From contig LADS01000060.1 of NCBI GenBank assembly GCA_000961725.1, positions 1-64,000 of the forward strand: a stretch of 64,000 nt of DNA. Direction: 5' to 3'. The position numbers and the translations under genes are program-made. Below are positions 44,376 through 53,647 of the stretch, one piece after another. The DNA comes from Desulfobulbaceae bacterium BRH_c16a. Its GTDB lineage: Bacteria > Desulfobacterota > Desulfobulbia > Desulfobulbales > Desulfocapsaceae. The notes beneath the pieces are model-generated. The model saw only the letters and a program-made list of their open reading frames with translations, did no database searches and was not told where the DNA came from. Numbering within the stretch: position 1 is the first letter of the stretch; each line of letters opens with the position of its first letter.

Positions 44376-44807
44376 ATGACTCATCTTTTCACCTACGGTT
44401 CACTGATGTGCGCCGATATCATGCACCGGGTTACCGGTTGCCAGGCTCAATCGACGGAAGCCGTTCTGACGAACTTCCATCGCTCAAAGATTTTCGGAGA
44501 GGATTATCCGGGCATAGTTCCTCGTCCGGGGTCCACGGTAGAGGGCGTGCTCTATTTGAGCCTTTCGGAAGAGGCTCTACGGCGGCTGGACATTTTCGAG
44601 GGTGAACTCTACGAGCGCCGGGAAGTTGAAGTCGTATCGAAAGAACATGGCCGATGTCTCGCCATGACCTATGTCATCAAGCCGATGTACAGGGATCGGC
44701 TCAGCAACGAGGAGTGGAGTTACTCACATTTTCTTGCAGCAGGCAAGGCGCGATTCGAGAGGACCTATCTCGGTTTTGAACGATCCGATTGCGGCGGAAA
44801 AAAATGA
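44376..44807 (+). CDS. Gamma-glutamylcyclotransferase (AIG2/GGCT)-like protein
   Basis: 143 aa from ATG 44376. It begins MTHLFTYGSLM, the substrate-binding YGSL loop, followed by YPGIVPRPGSTVEGVLYLSL and the catalytic-type Glu in LDIFEGELYERREVEV. These are the features of AIG2-like cyclotransferases that act on gamma-glutamyl amino acids. No strong ribosome site. Substrate unknown. Confidence 0.88.
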   Translation: MTHLFTYGSLMCADIMHRVTGCQAQSTEAVLTNFHRSKIFGEDYPGIVPRPGSTVEGVLYLSLSEEALRRLDIFEGELYERREVEVVSKEHGRCLAMTYVIKPMYRDRLSNEEWSYSHFLAAGKARFERTYLGFERSDCGGKK

Positions 44808-44937
44808 GTTAAAAATTGATTTTTACGAGTTTCATTATTTAGTTGTTGTCATTTATTGTACAAAATACGCTATACTATTTTTCGTACATGAGGGACAAAC
44901 GAACACCGTCGACAGATTTAAAACCGCAGGAGAAAGC

Positions 44938-46923
44938 ATGAAGAACATGAAACTGGCAATGAAAATCGGCATTGGATTCGGCATCATCATCCTCTTCATG
45001 ATGACCGTATCCCTCTTCTCCTGGCGTGGATTGAGTACGTTGGATGAGGGTGTTTCCGGCTTTCGCCGCATCGCTCAGAACACCAATCTCATCGGACGAA
45101 TTCAGACCAATATGTTGATGGCTCAAGTGAGCGTCAAAGACTTCCTCATTACCGGCAGCGAAAACGACACCAGACGGTATAAGGATTTCCTGGAAAAGAG
45201 CAAAGGTTTCATGGCAACGGCCCACACGTCCGTCAAGAACCCGGAAAGATCGCAAAAGCTCTCTCTTGCTGATGAAAAGATAGGCACGTACGACACCTCT
45301 TTCGGCAAAGTCATCGCCTTCAAGACTGAACGCGACAAGATGGTCGTACATCTTGATAAACTCGGTTTACAAATGGAACAAACCCTTACCGATCTCATGG
45401 ATAAAGCGGCCAAGACCGGGGCGACAAGCACCGGATATAAAGCCGGGCTTGCCATACGTCGGCTGCTCCTTGGCAGGCTGGGGGTGAGTACTTTTCTCAG
45501 CACCAGCAATCCGGCCGAAGCCGAACAGGTTCTCAAGGAGCTTACTGAACTGGAACCGGCGCTGAGCGATCTTAAAGGTTCTCTGCTGCGGGTTGAGTGG
45601 CAATCGCTGGTTGACGACATCAACAAGAGCCTGGAAGAATACCGAACCACTTTCTCCACGCTGGTCGCCAAAACCAATGAGCGCAACCTTCTTGTTGCCG
45701 GCACCCTCGATAAACTTGGGCCCGAGATTGCCGAACTCACCGACAACATCAACTTGAGTTATCTTCTGAATCAGGATGAAATGGGCCCGACACTTGCTTC
45801 GGCAAGCCGCTCCGCCCTCGTTACCATGCTGATTGTCTCCGCTCTTGCAATAGTTTTTGGTGTGATAGTCGGGATCTTCCTCACCAGGGCCATCACCAGT
45901 CCGGTCCGTAAAACCGCCGCCTTTGCCGAAACCATGGCGAATGGCGATTTCACCAAAACTCTCGATATCAAACAGTCGGACGAGATCGGCATCATGGCTG
46001 CCTCGCTGAATACCATGGTCAGCCAACTGGGAGCAATGGTGAAAGAAATCGTCGCAGGAGTCAATACCTTAACCGGCTCGGCCGGCGAACTGACAACCAT
46101 TTCCAGCGAATTGAATTCCGCCGCCCGGGAAACATCGGCTAAATCCAATGCAGTTGCCGCAGCCGCAGAGGAAATGAATACCAATATCCAGTCGGTTTCG
46201 GCAGCCATGGAACAAAGTTCCAGTAATGTCGGGATCGTCGCCTCCTCAACGGAAGAGATGACCGCCACAGTCCACGAAATTGCCAAAAATGCGGAAAAAG
46301 CCAGAGCAATCACCGAATCGGCAGTCGATCAGTCCCGGCTTACATCGCAAAAAATGGCCTCCCTTGGTGAATCGGCTAACAAGATCGGCAGGGTAACCGA
46401 AACAATAACGGAAATCAGCGAACAAACCAATCTCCTGGCGCTCAATGCAACCATTGAAGCGGCGAGGGCCGGCGAGGCGGGCAAAGGGTTTGCAGTCGTC
46501 GCCAACGAGATTAAAGAATTGGCCAAGCAGACCGCAATGGCCACGGTGGATATTAAAAATCAGATTACCGACATGCAGTCAACCACCTCCTCGACAATCA
46601 CGGACATTGAGAAGACTTCGAAGATTATCGAGGAAATAAACGAAATGATTAACACCATTGCCACGGCAGTGGAGGAACAATCGGCAGCCACGGCGGAAAT
46701 CGCAGGCAACATTACCCAGGCTTCCCAGGGAATCGCCGAAGTCAATGAAAACGTAGCTCAGAGCACCATGGTGATTACCGAGATCACCCGGGAAATCGCC
46801 GATATCAATGTCCAGTCGACCCAGGTCGAAAACAACAGTAATCAGGTTCAGCGAAGTGCGGCAGCCCTTTCCGAACTTTCAACACAGCTTAAAGCTCTGG
46901 TTAACCGGTTTAAGGTGAGTTGA
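44938..46923 (+). CDS. Methyl-accepting chemotaxis protein
   Basis: 661 aa from ATG 44938 with AGGAG six bases upstream. N-terminal helix IGIGFGIIILFMMTVSLFSW; periplasmic helical sensor of about 250 residues, long enough for a helical bimodular (HBM) type; second helix SALVTMLIVSALAIVFGVIV; HAMP domain; and a signalling hairpin with the tip EQTNLLALNATIEAARAGEA. It relays an external signal to CheA/CheW. Ligand unknown. The preceding CAAAATACGCTATACT stretch may hold its promoter. Confidence 0.93.
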   Translation: MKNMKLAMKIGIGFGIIILFMMTVSLFSWRGLSTLDEGVSGFRRIAQNTNLIGRIQTNMLMAQVSVKDFLITGSENDTRRYKDFLEKSKGFMATAHTSVKNPERSQKLSLADEKIGTYDTSFGKVIAFKTERDKMVVHLDKLGLQMEQTLTDLMDKAAKTGATSTGYKAGLAIRRLLLGRLGVSTFLSTSNPAEAEQVLKELTELEPALSDLKGSLLRVEWQSLVDDINKSLEEYRTTFSTLVAKTNERNLLVAGTLDKLGPEIAELTDNINLSYLLNQDEMGPTLASASRSALVTMLIVSALAIVFGVIVGIFLTRAITSPVRKTAAFAETMANGDFTKTLDIKQSDEIGIMAASLNTMVSQLGAMVKEIVAGVNTLTGSAGELTTISSELNSAARETSAKSNAVAAAAEEMNTNIQSVSAAMEQSSSNVGIVASSTEEMTATVHEIAKNAEKARAITESAVDQSRLTSQKMASLGESANKIGRVTETITEISEQTNLLALNATIEAARAGEAGKGFAVVANEIKELAKQTAMATVDIKNQITDMQSTTSSTITDIEKTSKIIEEINEMINTIATAVEEQSAATAEIAGNITQASQGIAEVNENVAQSTMVITEITREIADINVQSTQVENNSNQVQRSAAALSELSTQLKALVNRFKVS

Positions 46924-46936
46924 TGAAGGAATGTGG

Positions 46937-47016
46937 TTCATCGGGATCGAAATCGGGATCGGGCGAACGTTGGGCTTAACAGCCCAACCTACACGACTTC
47001 CGTATTCGATTTCGAT
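46937..47016. repeat. Nested inverted-repeat element with REP core
   Basis: Outer arms ATCGAAATCG (46946-46955) and CGATTTCGAT (47007-47016) flank the palindrome GTTGGGCTTAACAGCCCAAC (46969-46988) followed by CTAC, a one-base loop variant of the units at 28 kb. The left flank TTCATCGGGATCGAA recurs at 55630-55644. Confidence 0.75.
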
Positions 47017-47027
47017 GGCTATTTCGA

Positions 47028-47402
47028 TTATTTATCCGGTGATGCGTCCCGATGCACTTTATCGCGGCTGAAGGCGGGAATACAGACGGCAAAATACTCG
47101 GCCCCCTCATCCGAGGGGGTACTGTATTGCACCCACTCTCCTGCAGAAACGATGAGAGCCTGGCCGGCATGGACCTGAAAAATCTGCTTGGCCGTCTTCA
47201 CCTGCAGCATTCCCTGCAAAACGACGATGTACTCTCCAAATTCGGGTGTCTGCCCCGGCTCGAGCCAGCCGCCGGGACTCCGCATTCTGGCGATACTCAC
47301 CTCTTTGGTTTCCGAATTCACCCCCCCGATGAACTCTTCAATGAATTTCGGTTTATTGTCGGCAGCTTCTATCATCATCGGTTGTTCGATAAATCTGGTC
47401 AT
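47028..47402 (-). CDS. Cupin-domain protein
   Basis: 124 aa from ATG 47402. A single beta-barrel with cupin-like FGEYIVVLQGMLQVKTAKQI and VHAGQALIVSAGEWVQYSTP. The metal-binding histidines of classic cupins are mostly replaced; one Glu and one His remain. It is the last gene of the ior-paaK operon, 44 nt after the LysE gene. Function unknown. Confidence 0.84.
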   Translation of the reverse strand: MTRFIEQPMMIEAADNKPKFIEEFIGGVNSETKEVSIARMRSPGGWLEPGQTPEFGEYIVVLQGMLQVKTAKQIFQVHAGQALIVSAGEWVQYSTPSDEGAEYFAVCIPAFSRDKVHRDASPDK

Positions 47403-47445
47403 TGCTTCCAGTCTCCTTCTGTTACGTCCTTGAAACACTTCAGAT

Positions 47446-48081
47446 CTAGCTGTTCGACGAGCTCGCCAACAGCACCCCGAACCCAAGAAAGACTGAACCG
47501 CTTGCCCGGTTTACCAGAGTCTTTCTGCCCGCACTTTGCAGCCAAGCCCTGGCCTGGTGAGCCAGCAGCGCGTACAGCATCAGGAAAGAAAACGAAAATA
47601 ACATCAATGTCACAATAAGCTGAAAGAACTGGGGGACAAGTGGAATATCGATCTGTAGAAATTGGGGGAACAAGGCGGTAAGAAAAACGATTGCCTTGGG
47701 ATTGCTCAGCGCGACACCAAAAGCCTGGCAATACACCTTCCAAGGGGAAATACCGATGCGAACACCCGCCGCCCCCTGAACGTCATGACCATCCAGTTCC
47801 TTGCGCAGGAGGAGTCTGATCCCCAGGTAAACCAGATACATGGCACCGGCGTACTTAAAGCAGCTGAAAACGAAGACCGATGTTTTCAAGATCGTCCCCA
47901 GGCTGGTTACCGCAATGATTCCGAGGCAGAACAAGCCGCTGATATTGCCGAGGGCTGCGTGGATTGCCGCTCGCCAGCCATAACCTGTCGAGACACTGAC
48001 AGCAAACAGAACTGCGGGACCGGGCGTTGCAGTCGCCACAGTCACCAGCAGCAGGTACATGAGCCAGCTTTCGAAGGTCAT
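47446..48081 (-). CDS. LysE-family amino-acid exporter
   Basis: 211 aa with six helices. TPGPAVLFAVSVSTGYGWRAAIHAALGN is the LysE/RhtB signature, and LSNPKAIVFLTALFPQF the conserved mid-motif. It exports amino acids or derivatives. Placed 48 nt after an aryl-CoA ligase, it may export an amino acid related to aromatic catabolism; the link is inferred. Confidence 0.92.
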   Translation of the reverse strand: MTFESWLMYLLLVTVATATPGPAVLFAVSVSTGYGWRAAIHAALGNISGLFCLGIIAVTSLGTILKTSVFVFSCFKYAGAMYLVYLGIRLLLRKELDGHDVQGAAGVRIGISPWKVYCQAFGVALSNPKAIVFLTALFPQFLQIDIPLVPQFFQLIVTLMLFSFSFLMLYALLAHQARAWLQSAGRKTLVNRASGSVFLGFGVLLASSSNS

Positions 48082-48129
48082 TCGTCGATCCTTGCCGAAA
48101 ATCCGCTTACATTTTATTGGCTATTGCCA

Positions 48130-49428
48130 TTACAGCTGTCGTTTGTCGATCACCCGTGCGCCTTTGCCGTTGAATCGTTCGAGAGATCGTTCTTCGACAA
48201 GCTTTATCTCCACCCCTACTCCCAACTCGGAGGCGAGGCGTTTTTTAATATTTTCAATCAAAGCTTTCTGCTTTTTCATCTCGTCAAAGAAGATTGACTC
48301 GACAACCTCCACCATAACCGTCAGTTTATCCTCATTATTCTCCCTTTCGACAATCAGGCGGTAATGGGGTTCGGTGCCTTCAATTTCAAAGAGCACCGCC
48401 TCGATCTGCGTCGGGAAGACATTTACTCCCTTGATGATCAGCATGTCGTCGGAGCGCCCCAGCATCCTGTTCATCCGCACAAAGGTTCGGCCGCAGGGAC
48501 ACGGTTCGGGGATCAGCCTGGTCAGGTCGCGGGTACGGTAACGGATAACCGGAAACGCCTCTTTGGTGAGGGTGGTGATAACCAGCTCCCCAACCTCGCC
48601 GGGTGCTACCGGTTCGAGGGTGTCCGGATCGAGTATTTCAATGAAGAAGTGATCCTCATTGATATGCAGCCCCTTGCATTCCTGGCATTCTCCGGCAACC
48701 CCCGGGCCCATCACCTCGGACAGGCCATAGTTGTCGGTGGCTTTAATGCCGAGCCGGTCGTTGATTTCAAGCCGCATCGCCTCGGACCAGGGTTCGGCGC
48801 CGAAGAGTCCGTAACGCAGGGACAAGCCATTGGGATTGACACCCATATCCATCATCACATCGGCCATCTTCAGGGCATAGGAAGGAGTACAGACCAGCGC
48901 GGTGGTCTTGAAATCCTGCATGATCTGGATCTGCCGCTTGGTGTTGCCGGCAGAGATCGGGATGACTGAGGCCCCCAGCCGCTCAGCCCCGTAATGCAGG
49001 CCGAAACCGCCGGTAAAGAGGCCGTAGCCGAAGGCGATCTGGATGACATCGTCGGGGGTGACTCCGGCACCGCACAGGATTCTCGCCACCATATCCGACC
49101 AGGTGCTGATATCGTTGCGACTGTATCCGACTACGGTGGCAATGCCGGTAGTTCCCGAAGAGGAATGGATCCGCACCACATCCCTGAGCGGTACGGCAAA
49201 AAGTCCGTAGGGATAGTTGTCGCGCAGATCCTGTTTGGTGGTGAAAGGATAACTCCTCAACTCTTCGAGGGAAGTCATCTTCTCCGGTTTAAGCTTCAGT
49301 TCGGTGAATTTATTCCGGTAAAACGGTACATTGTTGGCCACCCTGCCGAGGGTGTGCTTCAGCCGTTCAAGTTGCAGCTTTTCCAGTTCGGGGCGCGGCA
49401 GACACTCTTGATCCTTTTGCCAGTACAT
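48130..49428 (-). CDS. paaK: Phenylacetate-CoA ligase-like enzyme (copy 2)
   Basis: 432 aa. Adenylate-forming enzyme with RIHSSSGTTGIATVVGY, AGNTKRQIQIMQDF, YGLSEVMGPGVAGEC and the C-terminal RSDDMLIIKGVNVFPTQIEA and KGARVIDKR. It would interconvert aryl acids and aryl-CoA. Unlike copy 1, the Lys of the phosphate-binding loop (SSGTTGKP) is replaced by Ile, which may alter activity or direction. It sits downstream of the ACT gene in the ior operon. Confidence 0.92.
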   Translation of the reverse strand: MYWQKDQECLPRPELEKLQLERLKHTLGRVANNVPFYRNKFTELKLKPEKMTSLEELRSYPFTTKQDLRDNYPYGLFAVPLRDVVRIHSSSGTTGIATVVGYSRNDISTWSDMVARILCGAGVTPDDVIQIAFGYGLFTGGFGLHYGAERLGASVIPISAGNTKRQIQIMQDFKTTALVCTPSYALKMADVMMDMGVNPNGLSLRYGLFGAEPWSEAMRLEINDRLGIKATDNYGLSEVMGPGVAGECQECKGLHINEDHFFIEILDPDTLEPVAPGEVGELVITTLTKEAFPVIRYRTRDLTRLIPEPCPCGRTFVRMNRMLGRSDDMLIIKGVNVFPTQIEAVLFEIEGTEPHYRLIVERENNEDKLTVMVEVVESIFFDEMKKQKALIENIKKRLASELGVGVEIKLVEERSLERFNGKGARVIDKRQL

Positions 49429-49468
49429 TGCGGTCGGGTCCGATAACGGTTAATGGTGAATTATTTTT

Positions 49469-49900
49469 TTACAGGCTGCAGATCTGTTCACGGGTCAAAA
49501 TGGTAAATCCATCCTTTATGAGAGTCTCGATCGCCTGTTCCATCTTCTCAAACCGGAAAATCAGCACTGCATTTTCCCCGGTTTTATTGACAAAAGCATA
49601 CATATATTCAACATTGATCCCGGCGTTCTTGATGCTTTGCAGGACACTTGCCAGCCCTCCGGTCTTGTCTTCGACTTCGACTGCAATAACCTGGGTCTTG
49701 CCGACAGTGAAGCCATTTTCACGCAGCACCGTCTTGGCCTTTTCGACCTTGTCGACAATCAGCCGCAGAATTCCAAAGTCGGCGGTATCGGCAACCGACA
49801 GGGCGCGGATATTGATGTCGTTAGCAGCCAGGATGGCAGTGATCTCCGCCAGGCGTCCCGATTTATTTTCCAAGAATACGGCAATTTGTTCTACCAGCAT
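49469..49900 (-). CDS. Two-ACT-domain amino-acid-binding protein
   Basis: 143 aa made of two tandem ACT domains: VEQIAVFLENKSGRLAEITA and VIAVEVEDKTGGLASVLQSI mark their starts. Such stand-alone ACT proteins commonly lie next to paaK and iorAB. They probably sense aromatic amino acids and regulate enzymes allosterically. It lies between two paaK genes. Confidence 0.93.
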   Translation of the reverse strand: MLVEQIAVFLENKSGRLAEITAILAANDINIRALSVADTADFGILRLIVDKVEKAKTVLRENGFTVGKTQVIAVEVEDKTGGLASVLQSIKNAGINVEYMYAFVNKTGENAVLIFRFEKMEQAIETLIKDGFTILTREQICSL

Positions 49901-49923
49901 GATGCCCTCCTGTGAACGGTTAC

Positions 49924-51234
49924 TCAGATTTTACGCTTGTCGATAACCCGCTGCGCTTTGCCTTCACTGCGTTGAATAGTACGCGGTTCAACCAGTTTGA
50001 CACGGCAGGTCACCCCGAGCAAGTCTTTAATCTCTTTCTGGATCTGTTTGCTGAGATTTTCGAGCACCCTGATCTCATCGGAAAAAATCCCCTCGCTGAC
50101 TTCCACCTGAACCTGCATGGTGTCGAGGTTGCCTTCCCGTTCGACCACTATCAGATAGTGGGGTTCGACGCCTTCAATGCCCATGAGGACATGCTCCACC
50201 TGGGACGGAAAGACATTGACCCCGCGGATGATCAGCATGTCGTCGGTGCGGCCCGTCACCTTTTCCATGCGCACCAGGGTCCGGCCGCAGGCACAGGGTT
50301 CATAGTAGAGCCTTGAGATATCCTTGGTGCGATAGCGGATGATGGGAAACGCTTCTTTGGTGAGGGTGGTAAACACCAGCTCGCCCTTCTCGCCCGGAGG
50401 CAGCACCTCGCCGGTATCAGGATCGATAATTTCCGGCAGGAAATGATCCTCCATGATATGCATGCCACGCTCGGTCAAAAGACACTCCTGGGCGACGCCC
50501 GGCCCCATGACCTCGGAGAGTCCGTAAATGTCGGTTGCCTTGAGGTTCAGCTTGCGCTCCACCTCTTCCCGCATGTTTTCGCTCCACGGCTCGGCGCCGA
50601 AGATTCCCACCCGCAGAGAGAGCGACTTGGGATCGACCTGCATGGCGTCCATGGCATCGGCGAGATTCAGCGCATAGGACGGGGTCGAGAGCAAAACGGT
50701 AGAGCCGAAGTCCCGCATGATGTTGATCTGCCGTTTGGAATTGCCGCCCGATACTGGAATGGCCGTGGCCCCCAGCCGCTCGATACCGTAATGCGCGCCG
50801 AGACCGCCGGTGAACAGGCCATAGCCGTAGGCGTTATGGATCATATCGCCCTTGGAGGCGCCGGCACAGACCAGGGCTCTGGCCATGACGTTCGACCAGG
50901 TCTCGATATCTTTTGCGGTATAGCCGACGACGGTCGGCTTGCCGGTTGTCCCGGACGAGGCATGGACCCTAACCACCTGCTCCAGGGGGACGGTGAAAAG
51001 TCCGAACGGATAGTTGTCGCGAAGATCGTCCTTGACCGTGAATGGCAATTTCGCCAGGTCGGCCAGTGTTTTGATATCCTCGGGCTTCAGGCCCACCGCC
51101 TCCATCTTGCGGCGATAGGGCTCAACCGTCCGGTACACCCGGGCCACCAGATGCTGCAGGCGCCGCAGTTGGATGGACTCGAGCCCCACCCGCGGCAGTG
51201 TCTCCATTTCTTCTTCCCAATACTGTACCGACAT
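49924..51234 (-). CDS. paaK: Phenylacetate-CoA ligase (copy 1)
   Basis: 436 aa. The phosphate loop ASSGTTGKPTVVGY is complete. YGLSEVMGPGVAQEC, YRTKDISRL and RTDDMLIIRGVNVFPSQVE follow, with the C-terminal KAQRVIDKRK lysine motif. It forms aryl-CoA from aryl acid, ATP and CoA, or runs in reverse to save energy after IorAB. It starts 20 nt after iorB. The two PaaK copies are clear paralogues with an ACT gene between them. Confidence 0.94.
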   Translation of the reverse strand: MSVQYWEEEMETLPRVGLESIQLRRLQHLVARVYRTVEPYRRKMEAVGLKPEDIKTLADLAKLPFTVKDDLRDNYPFGLFTVPLEQVVRVHASSGTTGKPTVVGYTAKDIETWSNVMARALVCAGASKGDMIHNAYGYGLFTGGLGAHYGIERLGATAIPVSGGNSKRQINIMRDFGSTVLLSTPSYALNLADAMDAMQVDPKSLSLRVGIFGAEPWSENMREEVERKLNLKATDIYGLSEVMGPGVAQECLLTERGMHIMEDHFLPEIIDPDTGEVLPPGEKGELVFTTLTKEAFPIIRYRTKDISRLYYEPCACGRTLVRMEKVTGRTDDMLIIRGVNVFPSQVEHVLMGIEGVEPHYLIVVEREGNLDTMQVQVEVSEGIFSDEIRVLENLSKQIQKEIKDLLGVTCRVKLVEPRTIQRSEGKAQRVIDKRKI

Positions 51235-51254
51235 TTCTTCTCTCCCCTGCTTGC

Positions 51255-51836
51255 TTATTGACTGACTTTTCGCCCCGCGGCAAAAGCCTTCAGGTTGACC
51301 TCTCTGAATCGCTCCGGTACCCTGGTTCGGATCACCTCTTCACAGACAGCCGGATCGATGGGCAGAAAGGCGGAAAGCGCCCCCACCATGACCACATTGG
51401 CGGTCCTTACTTCGCCGACTTCACGGGCCAGTTCAAAAGCATCTACCGGCACCACCACAATCCCCCGCTCGGTGAGACGATCCAGGACATTCTCCGGATA
51501 GAGAGCCTTGCCGGTCGCAACCGAGGGCGGCAGGATCCTCTGGGTATTGACCACCACCTTGCTGCCTTTGTGCAGAAAGGGCAGATAACGAACCGCCTCC
51601 ATCATCTCGAAAGCCACCTGGATATCGGCACAGCCCGGTTCGATAAGCGGTGAATAGACCTTCTTGCCATAGCGGAGTTGCGCCGTGACCGACCCGCCGC
51701 GCTGGGCCATCCCGTGCACCTCGCTCTTCTTTGCATCGTACCCCGCCGCAAGCAGGCTGTAGACGGTTATTTCACTGGCGAGCAGAATGCCCTGCCCCCC
51801 CACTCCCGAAAAAAGGATATTGCCGTTCTCTTTCAT
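51255..51836 (-). CDS. iorB: Indolepyruvate:ferredoxin oxidoreductase beta subunit
   Basis: 193 aa from ATG 51836, with GAGAGGGGAAAAA before it and a 4-nt overlap with iorA. It has the pyruvate-ferredoxin oxidoreductase gamma domain: LFSGVGGQGILLASEI, KKSEVHGMAQRGGSVTAQLR and TANVVMVGALSAFLPID. With IorA it converts aryl-pyruvates (from Trp, Phe, Tyr) to aryl-acetyl-CoA, reducing ferredoxin. Confidence 0.96.
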   Translation of the reverse strand: MKENGNILFSGVGGQGILLASEITVYSLLAAGYDAKKSEVHGMAQRGGSVTAQLRYGKKVYSPLIEPGCADIQVAFEMMEAVRYLPFLHKGSKVVVNTQRILPPSVATGKALYPENVLDRLTERGIVVVPVDAFELAREVGEVRTANVVMVGALSAFLPIDPAVCEEVIRTRVPERFREVNLKAFAAGRKVSQ

Positions 51837-53647
51837 TTTTTCCCCTCTCCCCGGGTAATACAATTGAATTTACAGAGTGAAGCGCACTGGCCGCAATCGT
51901 TGCAGAGGATTTCATCGATCTTCGAGACCCCCTTTTGACTGCTCCGGTAGCCACCGGCCTCTGCCTCGCCTTCGGCAAATGAAGTCCAGCTGATCGCCGG
52001 ACAGCCAAGGCGGATGCAGGACATGCAGCCGACGCAGTTTTCCTGATTGGTGAAATAGGAAACCGGTTTGCGCGCCTTCATCTCCGGCAGCAGCACACAG
52101 GGCGCCTCGGCGATGACAACCGAGGGCTCGGTCAGTTCCACAGCCTCCTTCAGCACCTTGCGCGTTTCGACCACATCATGGGGATTGACTTTATAGACAT
52201 GCTTGACCCCGACGGCGCGGCAGAGGGCTTCGAGATCGATGCTGCTCGCCGCTTCGCCTTTGATCGAATAGCCGCTCACCGGGTTATGCTGCTGGCCGGT
52301 CATGGCGGTAATCCGGTTGTCGAGGATGATCAGAGTCGAGGCGGAATTGTTGTATACCGTGTTGATTAGGCCGGTGATGCCCGAATGGATGAAGGTTGAA
52401 TCACCGATCACCGAAACCACCTTGTTGTGGCCTCCTTCGCCGAGCGCTTTAGCCATACCGTGGGCGATAGGCACCGAAGCGCCCATGCACACACAGGAAT
52501 CCATGGCCGAAAGCGGCGGCAGGAAACCCAGGGTATAGCAGCCGATGTCACCGGAGACGAAGACTTTCATCCGCGAAAGGTTATAGAAGATTCCCCGGTG
52601 CGGACACCCGGCGCACATGTTCGGCGGCCGGTTGGGCAGTTCGACCGGCTGGAAAAGTTCCGGCCCGGAACCGGGAACGATCGCCTCGCGGACGATGGCG
52701 GTGTTCAACTCGCCCTGATTCGGAATGTATTCCTTGCCGCGACAGGCAATCCCCATGGCTTTGATGTGGGTTTCGAGAAACGGGTCGAGTTCTTCGACAA
52801 TGAAAAGCTCATCGACCATGGCGGCGAACTCGCGGATCTTCTGCTCCGGCAGCGGCCAGCACATGCCAAGCTTCAGCACCGCCGCTTCCGGAAAGGCTTC
52901 TTTGACATAGAGGTAGGAGACCCCGGCGGTAATAAACCCCCTTTTGGTGTCGCCTTTTTCGATGCGGTTAAAAATTTCGGTCTCGGCCAGTTCCCGGCAC
53001 TTCTGCATGCGCGCCTCGACGACCACACGCCGCTGTCTGGCGATGGCCGGCAGCATAACCAGCTTGCCCGGAATCTTGTTGATGCCGCAGGCGGCATGAC
53101 TGGTCAGCTTTTCACCTTTTTCGACGACTCCTTTGACATGGGACACCCGGGTGGTGATGCGCAGCATGACCGGAGTGTCGAGATCTTCACTCAGTTCAAA
53201 GGCGAGTTTGACCATCTCCTTGGCCTCGCTCGGCTCCGATGGCTCGAGCATCGGCAGCTTGGCGGCAAAGGCATAGTTCCGGTTATCCTGCTCGTTCTGG
53301 GAGGAGTGCATTTCCGGATCGTCGGCGGTGACCACCACCAGTCCACCGCAGACACCGGTGTAGGAAGCGGTAAATAGCGGGTCGGCGGCGACATTGACCC
53401 CGACGTGTTTCATCGTCGCAAGCGCCCTGGCTCCGGCAAACGAAGCGCCGATGGCCACTTCCAGACCGACCTTCTCATTGGGCGCCCATTCGGTGTATAC
53501 CCCTTCGTAAGCGGAGAGGTTTTCCATAATCTCGGTGGAAGGCGTTCCGGGATAGCCGGAGGCAACCTTCACTCCGGCCTCGTAGGCACCGAGAGCGATG
53601 GCCTCATTACCGGACATCCACAGCGCGTTATCTTTTATTGTACTCAC
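51833..53647 (-). CDS. iorA: Indolepyruvate:ferredoxin oxidoreductase alpha subunit
   Basis: 604 aa from GTG at 53645-53647, preceded by AGGAGAACAT. Domains: POR alpha-type N-terminal domain (SGNEAIALGAYEAGVKVASG YPGTPSTEI in two pieces), CoA/TPP domains with GDSTFIHSGITGLINTVYN as the thiamine-diphosphate motif, and a C-terminal two-cluster ferredoxin domain (ENCVGCMSCIRLGCP; CNDCGQCASLCKF). It heads the seven-gene minus-strand operon for oxidation of aromatic 2-oxoacids. Confidence 0.96.
   Translation of the reverse strand: MSTIKDNALWMSGNEAIALGAYEAGVKVASGYPGTPSTEIMENLSAYEGVYTEWAPNEKVGLEVAIGASFAGARALATMKHVGVNVAADPLFTASYTGVCGGLVVVTADDPEMHSSQNEQDNRNYAFAAKLPMLEPSEPSEAKEMVKLAFELSEDLDTPVMLRITTRVSHVKGVVEKGEKLTSHAACGINKIPGKLVMLPAIARQRRVVVEARMQKCRELAETEIFNRIEKGDTKRGFITAGVSYLYVKEAFPEAAVLKLGMCWPLPEQKIREFAAMVDELFIVEELDPFLETHIKAMGIACRGKEYIPNQGELNTAIVREAIVPGSGPELFQPVELPNRPPNMCAGCPHRGIFYNLSRMKVFVSGDIGCYTLGFLPPLSAMDSCVCMGASVPIAHGMAKALGEGGHNKVVSVIGDSTFIHSGITGLINTVYNNSASTLIILDNRITAMTGQQHNPVSGYSIKGEAASSIDLEALCRAVGVKHVYKVNPHDVVETRKVLKEAVELTEPSVVIAEAPCVLLPEMKARKPVSYFTNQENCVGCMSCIRLGCPAISWTSFAEGEAEAGGYRSSQKGVSKIDEILCNDCGQCASLCKFNCITRGEGKK

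Noticed and set aside
44671..44937. N-terminal extension of the chemoreceptor
   Set aside because: It overlaps the preceding gene in another frame; ATG 44938 has a strong ribosome site and starts the transmembrane helix.
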